Shown: one piece after another, positions 43,380-55,079 of the stretch
How the letters are laid out: every line of letters starts with the position of its first letter
Position numbering within the stretch: position 1 is the first letter of the stretch
From: Adiantum capillus-veneris
Taxonomy: Eukaryota; Streptophyta; Polypodiopsida; Polypodiales; Pteridaceae
Assembly: GCA_014529385.2 (NCBI GenBank)
Contig: CM043960.1
Location: 30,170,396-30,228,395 of the forward strand
Length of the DNA: 58,000 nt
Direction: 5' to 3'
Translations under genes and position numbers: made by a program
Notes under the pieces: model-generated
The model's input: the letters and a program-made list of their open reading frames with translations, nothing else
Database searches by the model: none
What the model was told of the DNA's origin: nothing

Positions 43380-46305
43380 GATCTTAGGTGTTGGAGATGT
43401 TCAATTGAAGTTTCAGAATGGCTCTTCTTTCATGCTGAAGAATGTGAGACATGTTCCCGCAATTACAAAGAGCTTGATCAGCACAAGTTTACTTGATGAT
43501 GCTGGCTACGTCACCACTTTTGGACAGAACACGTGGAAGATATCCAAGGGTTCTATGACAGTAGCACATGGAGTAAAGTCTGGAGGACTTTACATGATTT
43601 ATGTATCAAATGTCTCTAAAAATGTAATCAATGTAACCGAGCAGCCGAACGTTCCTTTGTGGCATAGTCGGTTAGGACATATGTCCAAGAAGGGAATGGA
43701 AATCTTGTCTCGCTCTGGTTATATGCCTGGCTTTTCATTTAATGATTTTGAATTCTGTGAACATTGTCTGTATGGTAAGCAAACACAGCAGCCACATAAG
43801 CATATAAGCAGTAGAAGAGATACACAGTTGGCACTTGTTCATAGTGATTTGTGTGGACCTATGCCTAACCTATCTCTAGGGGGAGCTTCTTACTTTATGA
43901 CATTTATAGATGATTACTCGAGGAAAGTATGGGTTTACTTTCTCAAGCACAAGGATGAAGCGTTTAGTTTTTTCAAAACGTTTGTGACACTTGTGGAGAA
44001 TCAGAGTGGCAAGAAGCTTAAATGCTTACGCACTGACAATGGTGGAGAGTATGTTTCAAAGGCCTTTCAGGACTTTTGTGAGTCAAAAGGTATAAAACGT
44101 GAACTTACTGCTCCTTACAATCCTCCTCAAAATGGTGTTGCTGAGAGGATGAATAGGACCATACAAGAGAAGGTCAGAAGTATTTTGTCTAATGCACATC
44201 TGGCAAATGGGTTTTGGGTTGAAGCTGTATCAACAGCTGTTCATCTTGTAAATAGATCTCCTAGCAAGGTTTTGCAGAAGGATTCAGTGCCAGAGATGGT
44301 ATGGTCCGGCAAAATGCCCTCATACAAGCATCTCAGAGTCTTTGGCTGTGAGGAATATACTCACGTTCCAAAGGAATTTAGGAACAAACTTGAGCCAAAG
44401 AGTAGAAAGTGCATCTTTCTAGGCTATGGTAATTCTGGTGAGATGGGGTACAGACTATGGGATCCCGAATCCAGAAAGGTTGTCCGTAGCAATGATGTTC
44501 ACTTTAATGAATCCAAATATCATTCTAAACCAGAGAGGGTTAAGGAGATTAGAAGAGTTGTCTTCCAAGAAGATGGACCTGCACGTGCAAGACAAAATGT
44601 CATGGCTCAAGAGAAGCAAGGACAGGATAGAGTGGAACCACAGGTTGTGGCTGAGCCTGAGCCACCTATTGTGCGTAGATCTGGACGTGTCACGCGACCT
44701 CCTGATAGGTTTGTTCCATCTATGAACTATGTCATGTTGACTGATTGCAATGAGCCTTCATGTTACAAGGAAGCAGTGCAAATGAAGGACTCCGGCAATT
44801 GGCAATTGGCCATGCAGTCAGAGATGACAGCTCTGCATAAAAACCAGACATGGAAGCTAGTTAAATTACCACGGGGCAAAAAGGCTCTACCCTGTAAATG
44901 GGTTTACAGGTATAAGATCACCACTCATGATAGTCAGCCAAAGTACAAAGCAAGGCTTGTTTCCAAGGGCTTTAAGCAAGAACAAGGCATTGACTTTGAT
45001 GAAGTCTTCTCTCCAGTGGTCAAGATGACTACATTGAGATGCTTTCTTGCATTGGTTACCATATTAGATTTGGTGTTGCACCAAATGGATATCAAGACAA
45101 CGTTCTTGCATGGTGATTTAGATGTGGAAATTTACATGCAGCAGCCAGAAGGGTTTGTTGAGAAAGGCAAGGAAGATTGGGTATGCCAGTTGTTAAAGAG
45201 TATTTATGGCTTAAAACAATCACCGAGGGCATGGTACCATAAATTCCACAAGTTTATGCTTTCTCAAGGCTACAAACGTAGTGAGTTGGGTCACTGTCTA
45301 TATACAAAGAAGGCCAAGGATGGTAGTTGGCTGATCCTTATTTTTTATGTGGATGACATGTTGATTGCTGGCAAGCACTTGGAAGAAATTTCAGCTTTGA
45401 AGTCAAAGATGGCAAAATCGTTTGACATGAAAGACATGGGTGAGGCAAGTCATATACTTGGTATGCGCATTGAGAGAGACAGATCAAAGAAGTTGATTTG
45501 GTTATCTCAAACAGAGTATATTGACAAGGTTTTGCAACGTTTCAATATGGAGAAGGGAAAGGCACTGAGTGTTCCATTGCCACCATATGTGAAACTTAGC
45601 AAACAAGATTGTCCTGTGTCTGAGGAAGAACAGGCTGAAATGGATAAGATTCCATATGCGTCTGCAGTGGGTAGTTTGATGTATGCAATGATTGCTACTC
45701 GCCCAGACATTGCATTTGCAGTGGGAGTAGTAAGTCGATACATGTCAAACCCAGGCAAGAAACATTGGGAGGCAGTGAAAGGAATATTGAGATACCTGAA
45801 AGCTACAAAGAGTATGCGTATATGCTATGGGAGTCAGGAGCTAAGTGTAAAGGGTTTTACAGACTCAGATTATGCAGGTGACTTAGACAACCGAAGGTCT
45901 ACGTCAGGGTATGTCTTTACATTGGCTAGTGGAGCAGTATCATGGCGTTCTAGATTACAAGATTGTGTTACTCAGTCTACTACAGAGGCTGAATATGTTG
46001 CAGCATCAGAGGCATGCAAAGAATCAATTTGGCTTAATTGACTAGTAACAGATTTGGGAATCAAAGAAGAGATGCCTGTGATATATTGTGATAGTCAAAG
46101 TGCTATACAATTGGCTCGCAATCCAGTTTATCACTCAAAGACAAAGCATGTGGATGTGAAGTATCATTTCATCAAGGAAATGCTTGAGGATAAGCAACTT
46201 CAGTTTGTCAAATTTCACACCACAGAAAATCCTGCTGATCTACTTACAAAAGGACTTCCCTCAGAGAGCTTTGCGCATTTTCACAAGCAGTTAGGTGTAG
46301 GGTAG
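43303..46305 (+). pseudogene. pol: Copia pol: integrase, reverse transcriptase, RNase H
   Basis: The ORF opens at 43303, but the first 24 residues are out-of-frame gag. True pol starts at about 43372 (CEILGVGDVQLKF). In order: GAG_pre-integrase (LWHSRLGHMS), integrase core with D (VHSDLCGP), D (LRTDNGGEY) and E (NGVAERMNRT), RVT_2 reverse transcriptase (KWVYRYK, DVEIYMQQPEGF, YGLKQSPRAWY, YVDDM) and RNase H (FTDSDYAGDLDNRRSTSGY, STTEAEYVAASEA). A single in-frame TGA at 46039-46041 interrupts RNase H, and the frame continues to the stop at 46303-46305 (HSKTKHVDVKYHFI, NPADLLTKGLP). Apart from that stop and the lost gag and protease, the 1000-residue frame is intact. Confidence 0.95.
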
Positions 46306-46383
46306 TACATCACTTCTCTACATCTCTTGTATATTAGCTTGTATAGTAGCTTCTCTCACACTTAAAGTACCACATTGGACTTT

Positions 46384-46394
46384 AAGTGGGAGGT
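46384..46394 (+). other. Copia polypurine tract
   Basis: AAGTGGGAGG lies directly before the 3' LTR and matches the usual copia plus-strand primer. Confidence 0.85.
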
Positions 46395-46586
46395 TGTTGG
46401 GGTATAAAGCCCAATGTGGTCGCCCAGGTAAGTGGGCGGGCCGCCAGGTATGTACACATATTCTTTTGTAAAAACCTAATAAGAACTCACTATGCTCTAC
46501 ACATTACAATAGAGAGAGTTCACCATATCGTCGTGCTCTTCTTCTCGCACTCTCTCTTGCGTCGCACTTCCGCTCGTACTCCTTCA
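46395..46586 (+). repeat. Copia 3' LTR
   Basis: Same length and ends as the 5' LTR, differing at five positions. It is followed by the target duplication. Confidence 0.96.
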
Positions 46587-46591
46587 AAAAC
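46587..46591. other. Target-site duplication aaaac, right of copia
   Basis: AAAAC follows the LTR end, duplicating 41962-41966. Gypsy integrase sequence resumes here. Confidence 0.9.
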
Positions 46592-47537
46592 CACCCCTAA
46601 GGAGAGATGAAATGCCCTTGAGGCCGATGATGGGAGTACGTGCTTTTGCCAATGGGGCATTGACTTCATTGGTCCCATTAACCCTCCAGGATACATGACA
46701 CACGCATAATACATCATCATAGCAACAGGTTACATGACGAAGTGGGCGGAAGCCAAAGTAACCCAAAAAAATTATGCAAGGACTACAACTCAGTTCCTTT
46801 TTGAAAACATCTTTACGCGGTATGGACTACCAATCGAAATAGTAAGCGATGGAGGAACACACTTTGTGAACGACGTCATTGAGACCCTCCTTGACGAATT
46901 CATGGTGGTCCATGGAAAGTCAGCACTCTATCATCCGCAAACCAATGGACAGGCAGAGAGTACCAACAAAATCCTATGCACAGTGCTCACCAAAATAGTC
47001 AGTGACTCAAGAAATGATTGGGATCAAAGTTACACACCGCCTTATGGGCTTACCGCGTCGCTTTTAAAACCTCCATTGGAACGACTCCCTTTAACCTAGT
47101 ATTTGGAATTAATGCAATACTACCATTGGAATTCCTAGTCAAATCCCTCAAAGTGGCAACACAATTAGGATGGACGGGCCATGAGCTATCGGAGAGATTT
47201 GACACCCTAGAACAGTTAGATGAAACTAGACTTAAAGCGATAGGCTGGGATATATGCTCAGAAAAAGCAAATGAAAGCTTTTTATGATCAACACGTGATT
47301 GGCAAGGAGTTACAAAAAGGGGATTACGTTCTCATGTAGACCCTGAAACAACACTCCAAAAAACTCACAAAGCAAGGAATGGAGCATTTTGTGATCCATG
47401 ATGTATCGCAAAGTGGCGCCATGAGACTTGCAACATTGGCAGGAGAGGAGATGCCTAATTGGACTAGTGGTTGCAAGTTAAAGAAATATCCTCTTCCATT
47501 TATCCACATCAATTTCATGTGGTCGAAGATCATCAAT
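46592..47537 (+). pseudogene. pol: Element B integrase core and C-terminus
   Basis: Core begins WGIDFIGPINPPG at about 46660 (first catalytic Asp), has a stop near 46707, then the ORF at 46734-47099 with VSDGGTHFVN (second Asp) and HPQTNGQAESTNK (Glu). After a frame change the ORF at 47018-47287 gives LHTALWAYRVAFKTSIG and PFNLVFGINAILPLEF. C-terminal residues continue to about 47537 (LKQHSKKLTKQG, LKKYPLPFIHINF). The catalytic triad is intact, but the frame is broken and the zinc domain lies 4.6 kb away across the copia insertion. Confidence 0.9.
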
Positions 47538-47850
47538 TGAATGATGCAATTATTCTGGGAGTGTCGTGGATGCGCACTTATCAGGTCACACCAAACTGAC
47601 AGGACAACACTTTACGCATTGAACATGAGGGCCAATCTTTAGCCACACCATTCGTACAAACAGACTATGAATGGAAACCTCTACCTTCGCCACATGCGGC
47701 AGCTCAACGATCATCCACCACCATGGTCATGAAAATATGGGTTAAGAAATGAATCATGGAAACCAAGCCTAGGCAATTGTGGATACCAAATCAATACACG
47801 TAAACCTACATTGCCTACAAAAAAATTAAACCATCACGAATTGCCGACCG
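47538..47850 (+). other. Element B 3' region, no domain recognised
   Basis: Sequence between integrase and the 3'-terminal domain. Frames are broken and resemble no family. Confidence 0.5.
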
Positions 47851-48251
47851 TTGTTGTCAAACGGCCTAAATCGATGGACCACTCTCTTTGACATCCAACC
47901 ACACTCAAATGGGTATGGCAACCAAAACAACATCACCTTCAAGATGCCTCTTCTTGTGGATCCATACTTAAGAAGTTTCAATGGCAACCCAAAAAATTCC
48001 AACAACCGACCCCATCGGCAGCATCAAAACTTTTGCAGGTCACAGTCAAACACAGAGCACGCCTACTAAAATTATTGTTGTTCGGACCCCGCAGCTTCCA
48101 AGGAACCTCGCCACCGACAACCCCTGAACATATTGTTCAGCACCTATCTCTTGCACAACAATTTGTTTTACCATGCATATCCTCCATTAGCATCATAGAG
48201 CCACACTATACGGCTATGCATAGACACGCGCTTTATTCCCATGCACTCTGA
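47851..48251 (+). pseudogene. Conserved 3'-terminal domain of element B, function unknown
   Basis: ORFs 47851-48069 and 48033-48251 overlap in different frames. The second aligns with the end of element A (13655-13969): LLLFG, a T-x-E segment, LAQ and AMHRH in the same order. Its place, after integrase and before a purine tract, is the same in both elements. The shared segment suggests a real protein region rather than 3' UTR, but I cannot name it. Confidence 0.5.
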
Positions 48252-48279
48252 CACATGCTCGTCACGGACGACTCACTCT

Positions 48280-48295
48280 AGGAAGGAGGGAAATG
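48280..48295 (+). other. Polypurine-like tract, element B
   Basis: AGGAAGGAGGGAAATG lies 29 bases after the 3'-terminal ORF, like the tract of element A. What follows does not match the B LTR start TGTTTGGTGG, so the proper 3' LTR is missing or this tract is not the functional one. Confidence 0.5.
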
Positions 48296-48873
48296 CGGTT
48301 GGAGTATCATTTGTATATACCATTATTATCATCCTACTTCTTTTCTTTTCATTTCGTATCCTTTTCTTTCCCGTTTCCTTAAAAAACACAAGTTTTTCAG
48401 AGCCTGACAGACTCTTAGTTGGCATAATCATGAGCCATAACGTCACCATCTAATACCAGCATAAGAGTATGTATATAAGGGAGGTGACACTAATTTTGGC
48501 TAATTTTTGGCCGACTAATAATCATTGTAAATAATTTTCTTTTACAAAAAAGAATGACAGGTAATCAACAAAAAATTGATAAGTCGAGCCAAAAAAGTCT
48601 AAATCAACTTTTGAAAGCAAACGTCGAAACTTCAAAGCAAGGACTTCAAACATGGCAGATACAGAAAAATTCAACACAAGATGAATTTTGAGACAACTTT
48701 TGAAGGATCAAAACTACAGATCGAACACCATTTGTAAACCGAGTGTCAAAATGACGAACGGTCCAAACCGCAGTGATGTGCCCAACAAGATATGAGCAAT
48801 GAAGGTAAGTATAAATGGGGCATTCCGGGTAGACTATGATCATATAGTCATAAAAGGGCAATAGAAGCTCATT

Positions 48874-48946
<73 letters not shown>

Positions 48947-49151
48947 CAGAATTTCTTCTGCCTACTACGACCACCTCGGTGGCTCTCACTACACCAGATT
49001 TGACAGGTATGATCATTAACCTTGCAAGAGCATGTGTGTGTGACCCATACTACATCAACAATACCAAACCAACAAATCGAAGCAGTACAAGGTCACAAAA
49101 TCGGCAAACTAACAGGGCCAAAGAAGGAGTCCAAAACTCATAAAAAACCCA
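48296..49151. other. Region between element B internal end and duplicated copy 2
   Basis: No gene. AGTATAAATGGGG near 48811 is TATA-like and is followed by a GA microsatellite and a CT-rich stretch, which resembles LTR-like promoter structure, but no second copy is in the window. The segment ends at the breakpoint where copy 2 of the duplication starts. Confidence 0.4.
48880..48942. repeat. (GA)n microsatellite
   Basis: About 31 GA units, longer than the tract at 2520. Confidence 0.97.
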
Positions 49152-50827
49152 TGCATTCCTCTCACTCTCTTGCTTCATTTTGTTTTGGATCATAGAGCTT
49201 GCCCTTCAATAGCCAATGGTGGTGGTATTTTTTATGCATTCCTCTCACGCTCTTGCTTCATTTTGTTTTGGTGGTCTAGAGCCATCCCTGAGTTCCATGC
49301 ATTGAATAACGTTATGTTGCAGTGTGGCATACCATCATGGCATAAATCTCCTAGTCCAAGGTTTTCTGTTCTTTTCAAATCCTATAAGCATAATGCAAGG
49401 GAACCCATTGTAACATTGGGATATGAAGGTCATAGACCATAAAGGAGAAATGACCATACATTCCATGAACATGTCCATACAGTATCATACATATCAATGA
49501 TACTTGCAGTTGATATGCATTTGCATAGTCTTTTGAGTTCGCACGCAATCTAGGTATTTCTATCTTTTTTTTTCTTATTTGATCATGTATAATGCATAAA
49601 TACTTATCCTTTAGCAATTGTGAGAACTTATGCCAGGTGTAGTACACATTCCTAGAACTTCGTTGTTTCATCATGTGAATTCTACATTCATCCTTCAGAT
49701 GTGCAATCAACTCATCATCCTTTGTTGACTCTAGTTGAGAATTTATTTGACTACACACAACACATTTGGAGAATTTGTTTTTGACAAGGTCACATTAGCA
49801 AACTCTGTATTCCAAATCCTATTGAATATAGTGATAGACATTGGCTTGATACTCATACTCTTGAGTGTTTTATTGACATCATGTAAAGTCTCTATATGCT
49901 TATATGTGTTCGCTGTTGCAAGCAAGGTTTCCCTAGAACCATCTTCCATAGTTCTACTCTTATGTGGCATTGTCTCTGAGTTAAAAAAATTTATGGTTAA
50001 AACAAGCTGGATAGATGATAGGGATGCTTGATTGGATTTCTTAAAAGGTTTCTCAGACATTTTTGTCTTCTTATTTATAAAGAAATACTTTTGCTTTTCT
50101 GAAATAGGCTCTACCAAGCAAGCTGATTCAATGCATGTGTCTTGTAATGCATCTATAGCATGTGAATCCTCATACCGTAACAACGCTTTTCCATCCATAG
50201 TTGTCACTCTCTTGATAGTCCAACAAACAAGATTGATGGTGCACACTCAGATTCTATAAAAATACTAATCTCACCAACATAGGATGTTCCAATACCAATA
50301 CCGATATTATCTTCACCTAGCTCGCCAAATTTTATAGAATCAAATGGACACACATACATGACAACCCCTTTGGCTTCTACATGTGTTTTGCTTTCATCCC
50401 ATAGTTGAACCCTCTTATCCTTCCAAACCTCCCTGTAGCTTATTCCATCACATTCTGTCCTCAATGCTCACATTGCTTTGTCGGCCTCAGGCATAGAAAC
50501 CCCTTTGTATTGCATCTCATTCAAATGATGTAGCACCTAAATACTCCATTTAACAATACCATGAAAAGAATCTCCCATTGTCAATGCATCCATTGTTGGA
50601 AATGGAATGAGTGCTTTCTTTTCAAAACACAAATCAACTGACATTGATACATTGCCTTCCCCAATAAGCATGCTAGAACAATATGCATTTGGGTCTACTT
50701 CACATACACTCCCAATGGTAACATTTTGTGTGGCTACAAACATGCATACTCTATCACCATGATTAAATACATGCAAGAAGATTTCAACAATATATGTTAG
50801 ACAAACCATCACAACGTATTTGGACAA
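49152..50827 (-). pseudogene. Transposon-derived gene, copy 2, truncated
   Basis: It is a near copy of 29774-31440. Blocks in minus order: 50827-50537 (MSKYVVMVCL, FPTMDALTMGDSFHGIVKW), 50464-50204 (REVWKDKRVQLWDESK), 50246-49743 (167 residues, a longer open frame than in copy 1: TTMDGKALLRYEDSHAID, ending NSPNVLCVVK), 49758-49375 (127 residues: DECRIHMMKQRSSRNVYY, YLCIIHDQIRKKKIEIPRL). In this copy the middle section stays open where copy 1 is broken, so its decay is partly independent. The C-terminal third is absent because the duplication breakpoint lies at 49152. Confidence 0.6.
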
Positions 50828-50869
50828 TTACATGGCAATAGTGTCAGTATGGAGCTTTGTACTTGTACA

Positions 50870-51390
50870 TTGACCATCTTATGGTCATATGGTGCTTTGT
50901 TATTTATGTCATTGGATAAGAAACATAGAAAAAACACATCCTATGGCCCTAGGGCCATAGTGTACTCTATGTAGATTCAACAAAGGACACCGGTATTGCC
51001 TTAGGAGGGTAAACTTGTCAAGATTTGTATATGAGTCAGGGAGATTATATGTGCATCTTATGGCCCTAGGGCCAAAGGGTTCTATATGTAGGTGTGAGAA
51101 ATTTTCTATGTAGCCCAAAAGGTGAGCAAAAAGGATAACCAATGTCCAGCCTATGGCCAAAGGGTCATAGTTTGCTCTATATTGGTGTGTGAAAGGATAG
51201 CTTTAAAGCCAATAAGCATCACAAAGGGGCAGTGTATGGCCGTAGGGCCATAGGTTTATTTTTGTATGCATTTCATGAAGAGTACATATAGATTTCTCAA
51301 GGTCATCTCACGGTGAGTATATATGTAAGTGTTTTTTGATAAGGATATATACATACTATGGCCTTAGGGCCATAGGGTACTATATGTAGG
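50870..51390. repeat. Degenerate 61-bp tandem array, left of solo LTR
   Basis: Same units as 31480-32068. CTATGGCCCTAGGGCCATAG is again perfect at 50941-50960. The last five bases, GTAGG, are the target duplication. Confidence 0.85.
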
Positions 51391-52279
51391 TGTTTGGTGG
51401 ATATGGGCACATACAGGCGTATGCACACCAAACCCGGTGGACACTCTATTTTTTCAAAAAAAACCCTGTAATTCATCCTAAGATGAGTTGTAATCATGCT
51501 GAGATTAGACCATACCCTTTTTTATTTCTCTGAGTCTACCCCTTGTAAGAGGCCGGATGGCCATGGGAAAGCCCCCTAACTTTTAAAGTCAAAACCCTTA
51601 GTTTTGAAGAAGAAATTATCATTAGTTGAAAGAAGAAAACGTGCACTATGGAGGCTTCTGGTGACTACAACTTGTAATCATCTTTTCTCCTGAACGGGTA
51701 ATCAGAATTCTATTTCGAATAGCACATTGCGTTCCGTGCCTCTTGCTCTACAATCTAAGTGTAATCATTTCCAATTCTGTTGTGGTTCGCGACGTACCAT
51801 TTGTGATCTAAATGCATTGATTTGGGAGTTAAAATGGTTGTTTTTTGATGTTTTGACCATGGATAAGTGTTTCTATGCTTAAAGTAGATCTTTCCAAGTA
51901 CTTTTGTTTCAGTTTTTTGCACATTTTTTTGTGATGGATCGTGATTTATGTACCTTCCCAGATGGTGACAGAACTTGGTAGGATTGAGCCCATAAGTGTT
52001 GTGATACCTCTCCTTAAGTTTTGTGACATTTGGATTCGTTTGGATACCGAAAATACATGATTACATTGAGTGTTGAGAATGGATGCATATTGATTATCTG
52101 ACTAGGAAGTGGTTGATTTGCTTTTGTCGTAAGAACGAGTAGTCCTCGAGTTCACTTTGGTGAGATTGACACTCTCATTAAGTCTTCGTGCCCCACCCCG
52201 AGTGGCTTCCTTGCATATTGACATTATGTTAGTACAAAAGAGCTATGTTGTAGACGTCCGTCGCGGCGATCCGCTAACA
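51391..52279 (+). mobile_element. Solo LTR of the element B family
   Basis: 889 bp, TGTTTGGTGG to GCTAACA, flanked by GTAGG on both sides (51386-51390 and 52280-52284). There is no primer site or internal sequence on either side. The left flank equals that of element B's 5' LTR. It carries the ATCGTGAT relic at about 51938-51946. Confidence 0.95.
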
Positions 52280-53090
52280 GTAGGTGTTTCATGATGAGTA
52301 CGTATACATCCTATGGACTTAGGGCCATAGGGTACTATTTGTAGGTGTTTCATGATGAGTGTGTATACATCCTATGGCATGAGGTCTATAGGGTGCTATA
52401 TGTAGGTGTTTCATGATGAGTGTATATACATCATATAGACTTGGTCCATAGGGTGCTATATGTCAGTGTTTCATGATGAGTATATATACATCCTATGGAC
52501 TTAGGGATATAGGATGATATATGTAGGTCTTTCATGATGAGTATGTATACATCCTATGGCCTTAAGGACATAGGATGCTATGTGTATGTGTTTCATGATA
52601 AGTATGTATACATCCTATGGTCTTAGGGCCATAGGATGCTATGTGTTGGTGTTTTATGATGAGTATGTACACATCCTATGGACTTTGTGCCATAGGATTC
52701 TATATGTAGGTGTTTCATGATGAGAATATATACATCCTATAGACTTAGGGCCATAGAGCACACTATATGTAGGTGTTTTGTGATGAGTATGTACACAATC
52801 TATGGCCATAGCTATAAGTAGGTGTTTTGTGATGAATATATATATACATTATATGGCCTTAGGGACACAAGGCACTATATGTAGGTGTTGCATGGATGAA
52901 TGTATATACATCCTATGGAATTACAGCCATAAGATGTTATATGTACGTGTTTCATGATAAGTATATATCAACCCTATGGACCTAGAACCATAGGGTTCTA
53001 TATATAGGTGTTTCATGATAAGTATATATACATCACATGGCCTTGGGACATAGGGTGCTATATATAGGTGTTTCATGATAGATCCAACAA
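52280..53090. repeat. 61-bp tandem array, right of solo LTR
   Basis: About 14 units, with starts (GTAGGTGTTT or variants) at roughly 52280, 52341, 52402, 52462, 52522, 52583, 52644, 52705, 52768, 52817, 52881, 52941, 53003 and 53063. Units contain TCATGATGAGTATATATACA, CCTATGG and AGGGCCATAGGG. It is the continuation of the array that the LTR entered. Confidence 0.95.
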
Positions 53091-54179
53091 TGTACTAGAA
53101 TTGGACTATGAACATTGAGAATAGAGGAATTTAGAGAATTGTAGTGAGCATTTTCATGAGAATACTTTGCAAAAATAGAGACAGAACTTGATAAGAGGGA
53201 GCAACATAACCATTATACTTGATTAGCTTGGCATTAGCAATACTTTGCAAGAGAGAGAATTAGAGAACTTGACAACAGTTGACCAGATTTATGTGGAGCC
53301 AGTCCCCCTCCAGAAGGCTTCTGTATTATAGATTCTCCCATAAAGAGAGACTTGGTACAATACAAGCTTTGTGCTCATTGAGACCTTGATGGTGAAATTA
53401 AGATAGAACGCTTCATGCACCACAATTATGTCCATAACTTAATCTAATGAAAGCATTAACTTGCCCCGGTCTCAATCCCAAGACCTCAAACACCTTCAAA
53501 AGTGGAGAGAGCTAGCAGGGAATGAGGGTAGGAAAGAGGAAGAAGAAGTATTCTGAAGTAGTGTCCTCTCATACCATTACTCATAGATCTTAGCATAGCA
53601 TAGTAGCAAGCATAGCATTGAAGCATGGCTCTTGGTTGGTTGCATTCCATAGCCAAGATTTTTGGTGTAGGCTCTCAACTTCTCAATCTTGGAGAAGGAG
53701 ATAAGGTTCTTGCATTTTCACCAAGTGAGAATGAGAGCATGTCAGTGTGTGTGAGAGGGAGTATACTCCCAAGCACACCCCCGACTTGTCTTGGTCGACC
53801 CCTCCTTGTAGCTCATGATTCAATTTGATTGGACCCTTGCAAACCTAGTCAATCACATGCTTAGTGCATATCAAGAAACAAGTGTAGTATTTGGACAAGT
53901 GTCCTCCTTACCCCTTTGAGAGACATGACATGATAATGCCTAGATAATTATTTAAGTAAATTAAATTCTCATCGGACCCCTTTAGAGATCAACCAATAGG
54001 CTTTAGGCACCTTGTGAAGGCAACATGGGGAGGATCTTGACATGTGTCCTTGTTGCCTCTTTGGATTTGGATCTCGCCTTGAGTGAGTGAGTGTGTGTGT
54101 GTTCTCTCTCTTGCCCCTACTTGTAGGATCCATGTTTACTTTGGAACACCTCACCCCTTGAGCACCTTAGTCATGAAGG

Positions 54180-54340
54180 GGCCTCCAGAACCTTAGTAAA
54201 CATGACAAGCACCTCAAGCACCTTAGTCAACAAGCACGACAAGCACCTTAGTTAGCAAGCACGAAAAGCACCTTAGTCAACAAGCACCTCAAGCACCTTA
54301 GTCAGCAAGCACGACAAGCACCTCAAGCTTGGGCTGGGTT
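54180..54340. repeat. Short imperfect minisatellite
   Basis: Irregular repeats of CAAGCACGACAAGCAC and CACCTTAGTCAACAAGCAC, about six units of 18-27 bases. Confidence 0.75.
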
Positions 54341-54360
54341 CCCACCTCAAGCTCAACCCT

Positions 54361-54401
54361 AGCTTTCCTAAGGTCCTAGGTCTAAGGACCTTAGGAAAGC
54401 T
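54361..54401. repeat. Perfect short hairpin
   Basis: AGCTTTCCTAAGGTCCT and its reverse complement AGGACCTTAGGAAAGCT face each other across about 7 bases, directly after the minisatellite. Confidence 0.85.
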
Positions 54402-55079
54402 AAGGTCTAAGGACTTTTAACACTAGCCTTTGGAGGTCTTAATGAAGCTAACCCTAAGGTATTTCAAGCTCCATTAGCTAGCATTGCTCTTTGACGGGCC
54501 ATCTCCTATTTGAACCCATTAACTTTGGTCTCGTGCTGAGATAGATTCATAAGCACATGTCTATATTCTAACTCTTGTTCCCGTTTATTCTCCCACATTA
54601 AATGATCAATTTAATATGAGAAAATCATTTGGGTTTAGTTAGATATTAAATTTTATGACGTTTACCTCTTTCTTGAAATCATAGTCGTCTTCGGCTACTA
54701 TGAGGTAGAGGAGATAAAGCTTTAGTAATTAGTATATGTTTCTTAGCAGGTAGAGGATCCTTTTTTACTCTACGACATCATTCCAAAGTGGATGGCTAAT
54801 CTATTTGGTGCTTGGGAGACTTAGCTGCCGCAAGCATGTCTGCTCTTGAGCCCATATCATATTTCCAACGTAGAGTGACAAATTCTACTTGGTGTTTGAG
54901 AGTGGTGTTTGAGAGACATTGTCATCAACACAAACATGTTTCTAAGCATGCATACTAGTGCACAATAAAAAGAGAATTAGTCTTATAAGACAAAAAAATT
55001 TTTCATTTAAAAAGTATTTACATTTTCTTACTCTAATGTAGCATTGTAAGAATTGACAAGGTTCATACTATCCTTAAGC

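Larger units (their letters stand above)
41967..46586 (+). mobile_element. Full-length Ty1/copia element nested in gypsy B
   Basis: 4620 bp with two 192-bp LTRs, Met-tRNA primer site, purine tract and 5-bp target duplication. The LTRs differ at five positions by direct comparison (about 2.6 percent), so insertion is fairly old. Gag and protease are mostly deleted and pol has one stop, so it is non-autonomous. It inserted in the same orientation as its host. Confidence 0.97.
49152..52279. repeat. Segmental duplication, copy 2 (partner 29774-32955)
   Basis: It matches copy 1 over its full length, ending with the LTR. It has one array unit fewer before the LTR. The left breakpoint falls in a local short repeat (CATGCATTCCTCTCAC). 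Confidence 0.95.
53091..55079. other. No gene recognised
   Basis: Short ORFs on both strands (for example 53625-53828) match nothing I know. The right-hand part may be the 3' LTR of the chromovirus at 55080, but no TG...CA boundary could be fixed. It holds the minisatellite and hairpin listed next. Confidence 0.5.

Noticed and set aside
32069-52279. A single 20-kb element with LTRs at 32069 and 51391 and matching gtagg at both outer ends
   Set aside because: The sequence left of the second LTR (49152-51390) is a copy of the flank left of the first LTR, and gtagg is also present directly left of the second LTR. A solo LTR within a duplicated flank explains this better.
53625-53828. 67-residue plus-strand ORF starting MALGWLHSIAK
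   Set aside because: No similarity, no conserved partner in the window and no supporting signals; kept only as part of an unannotated stretch.
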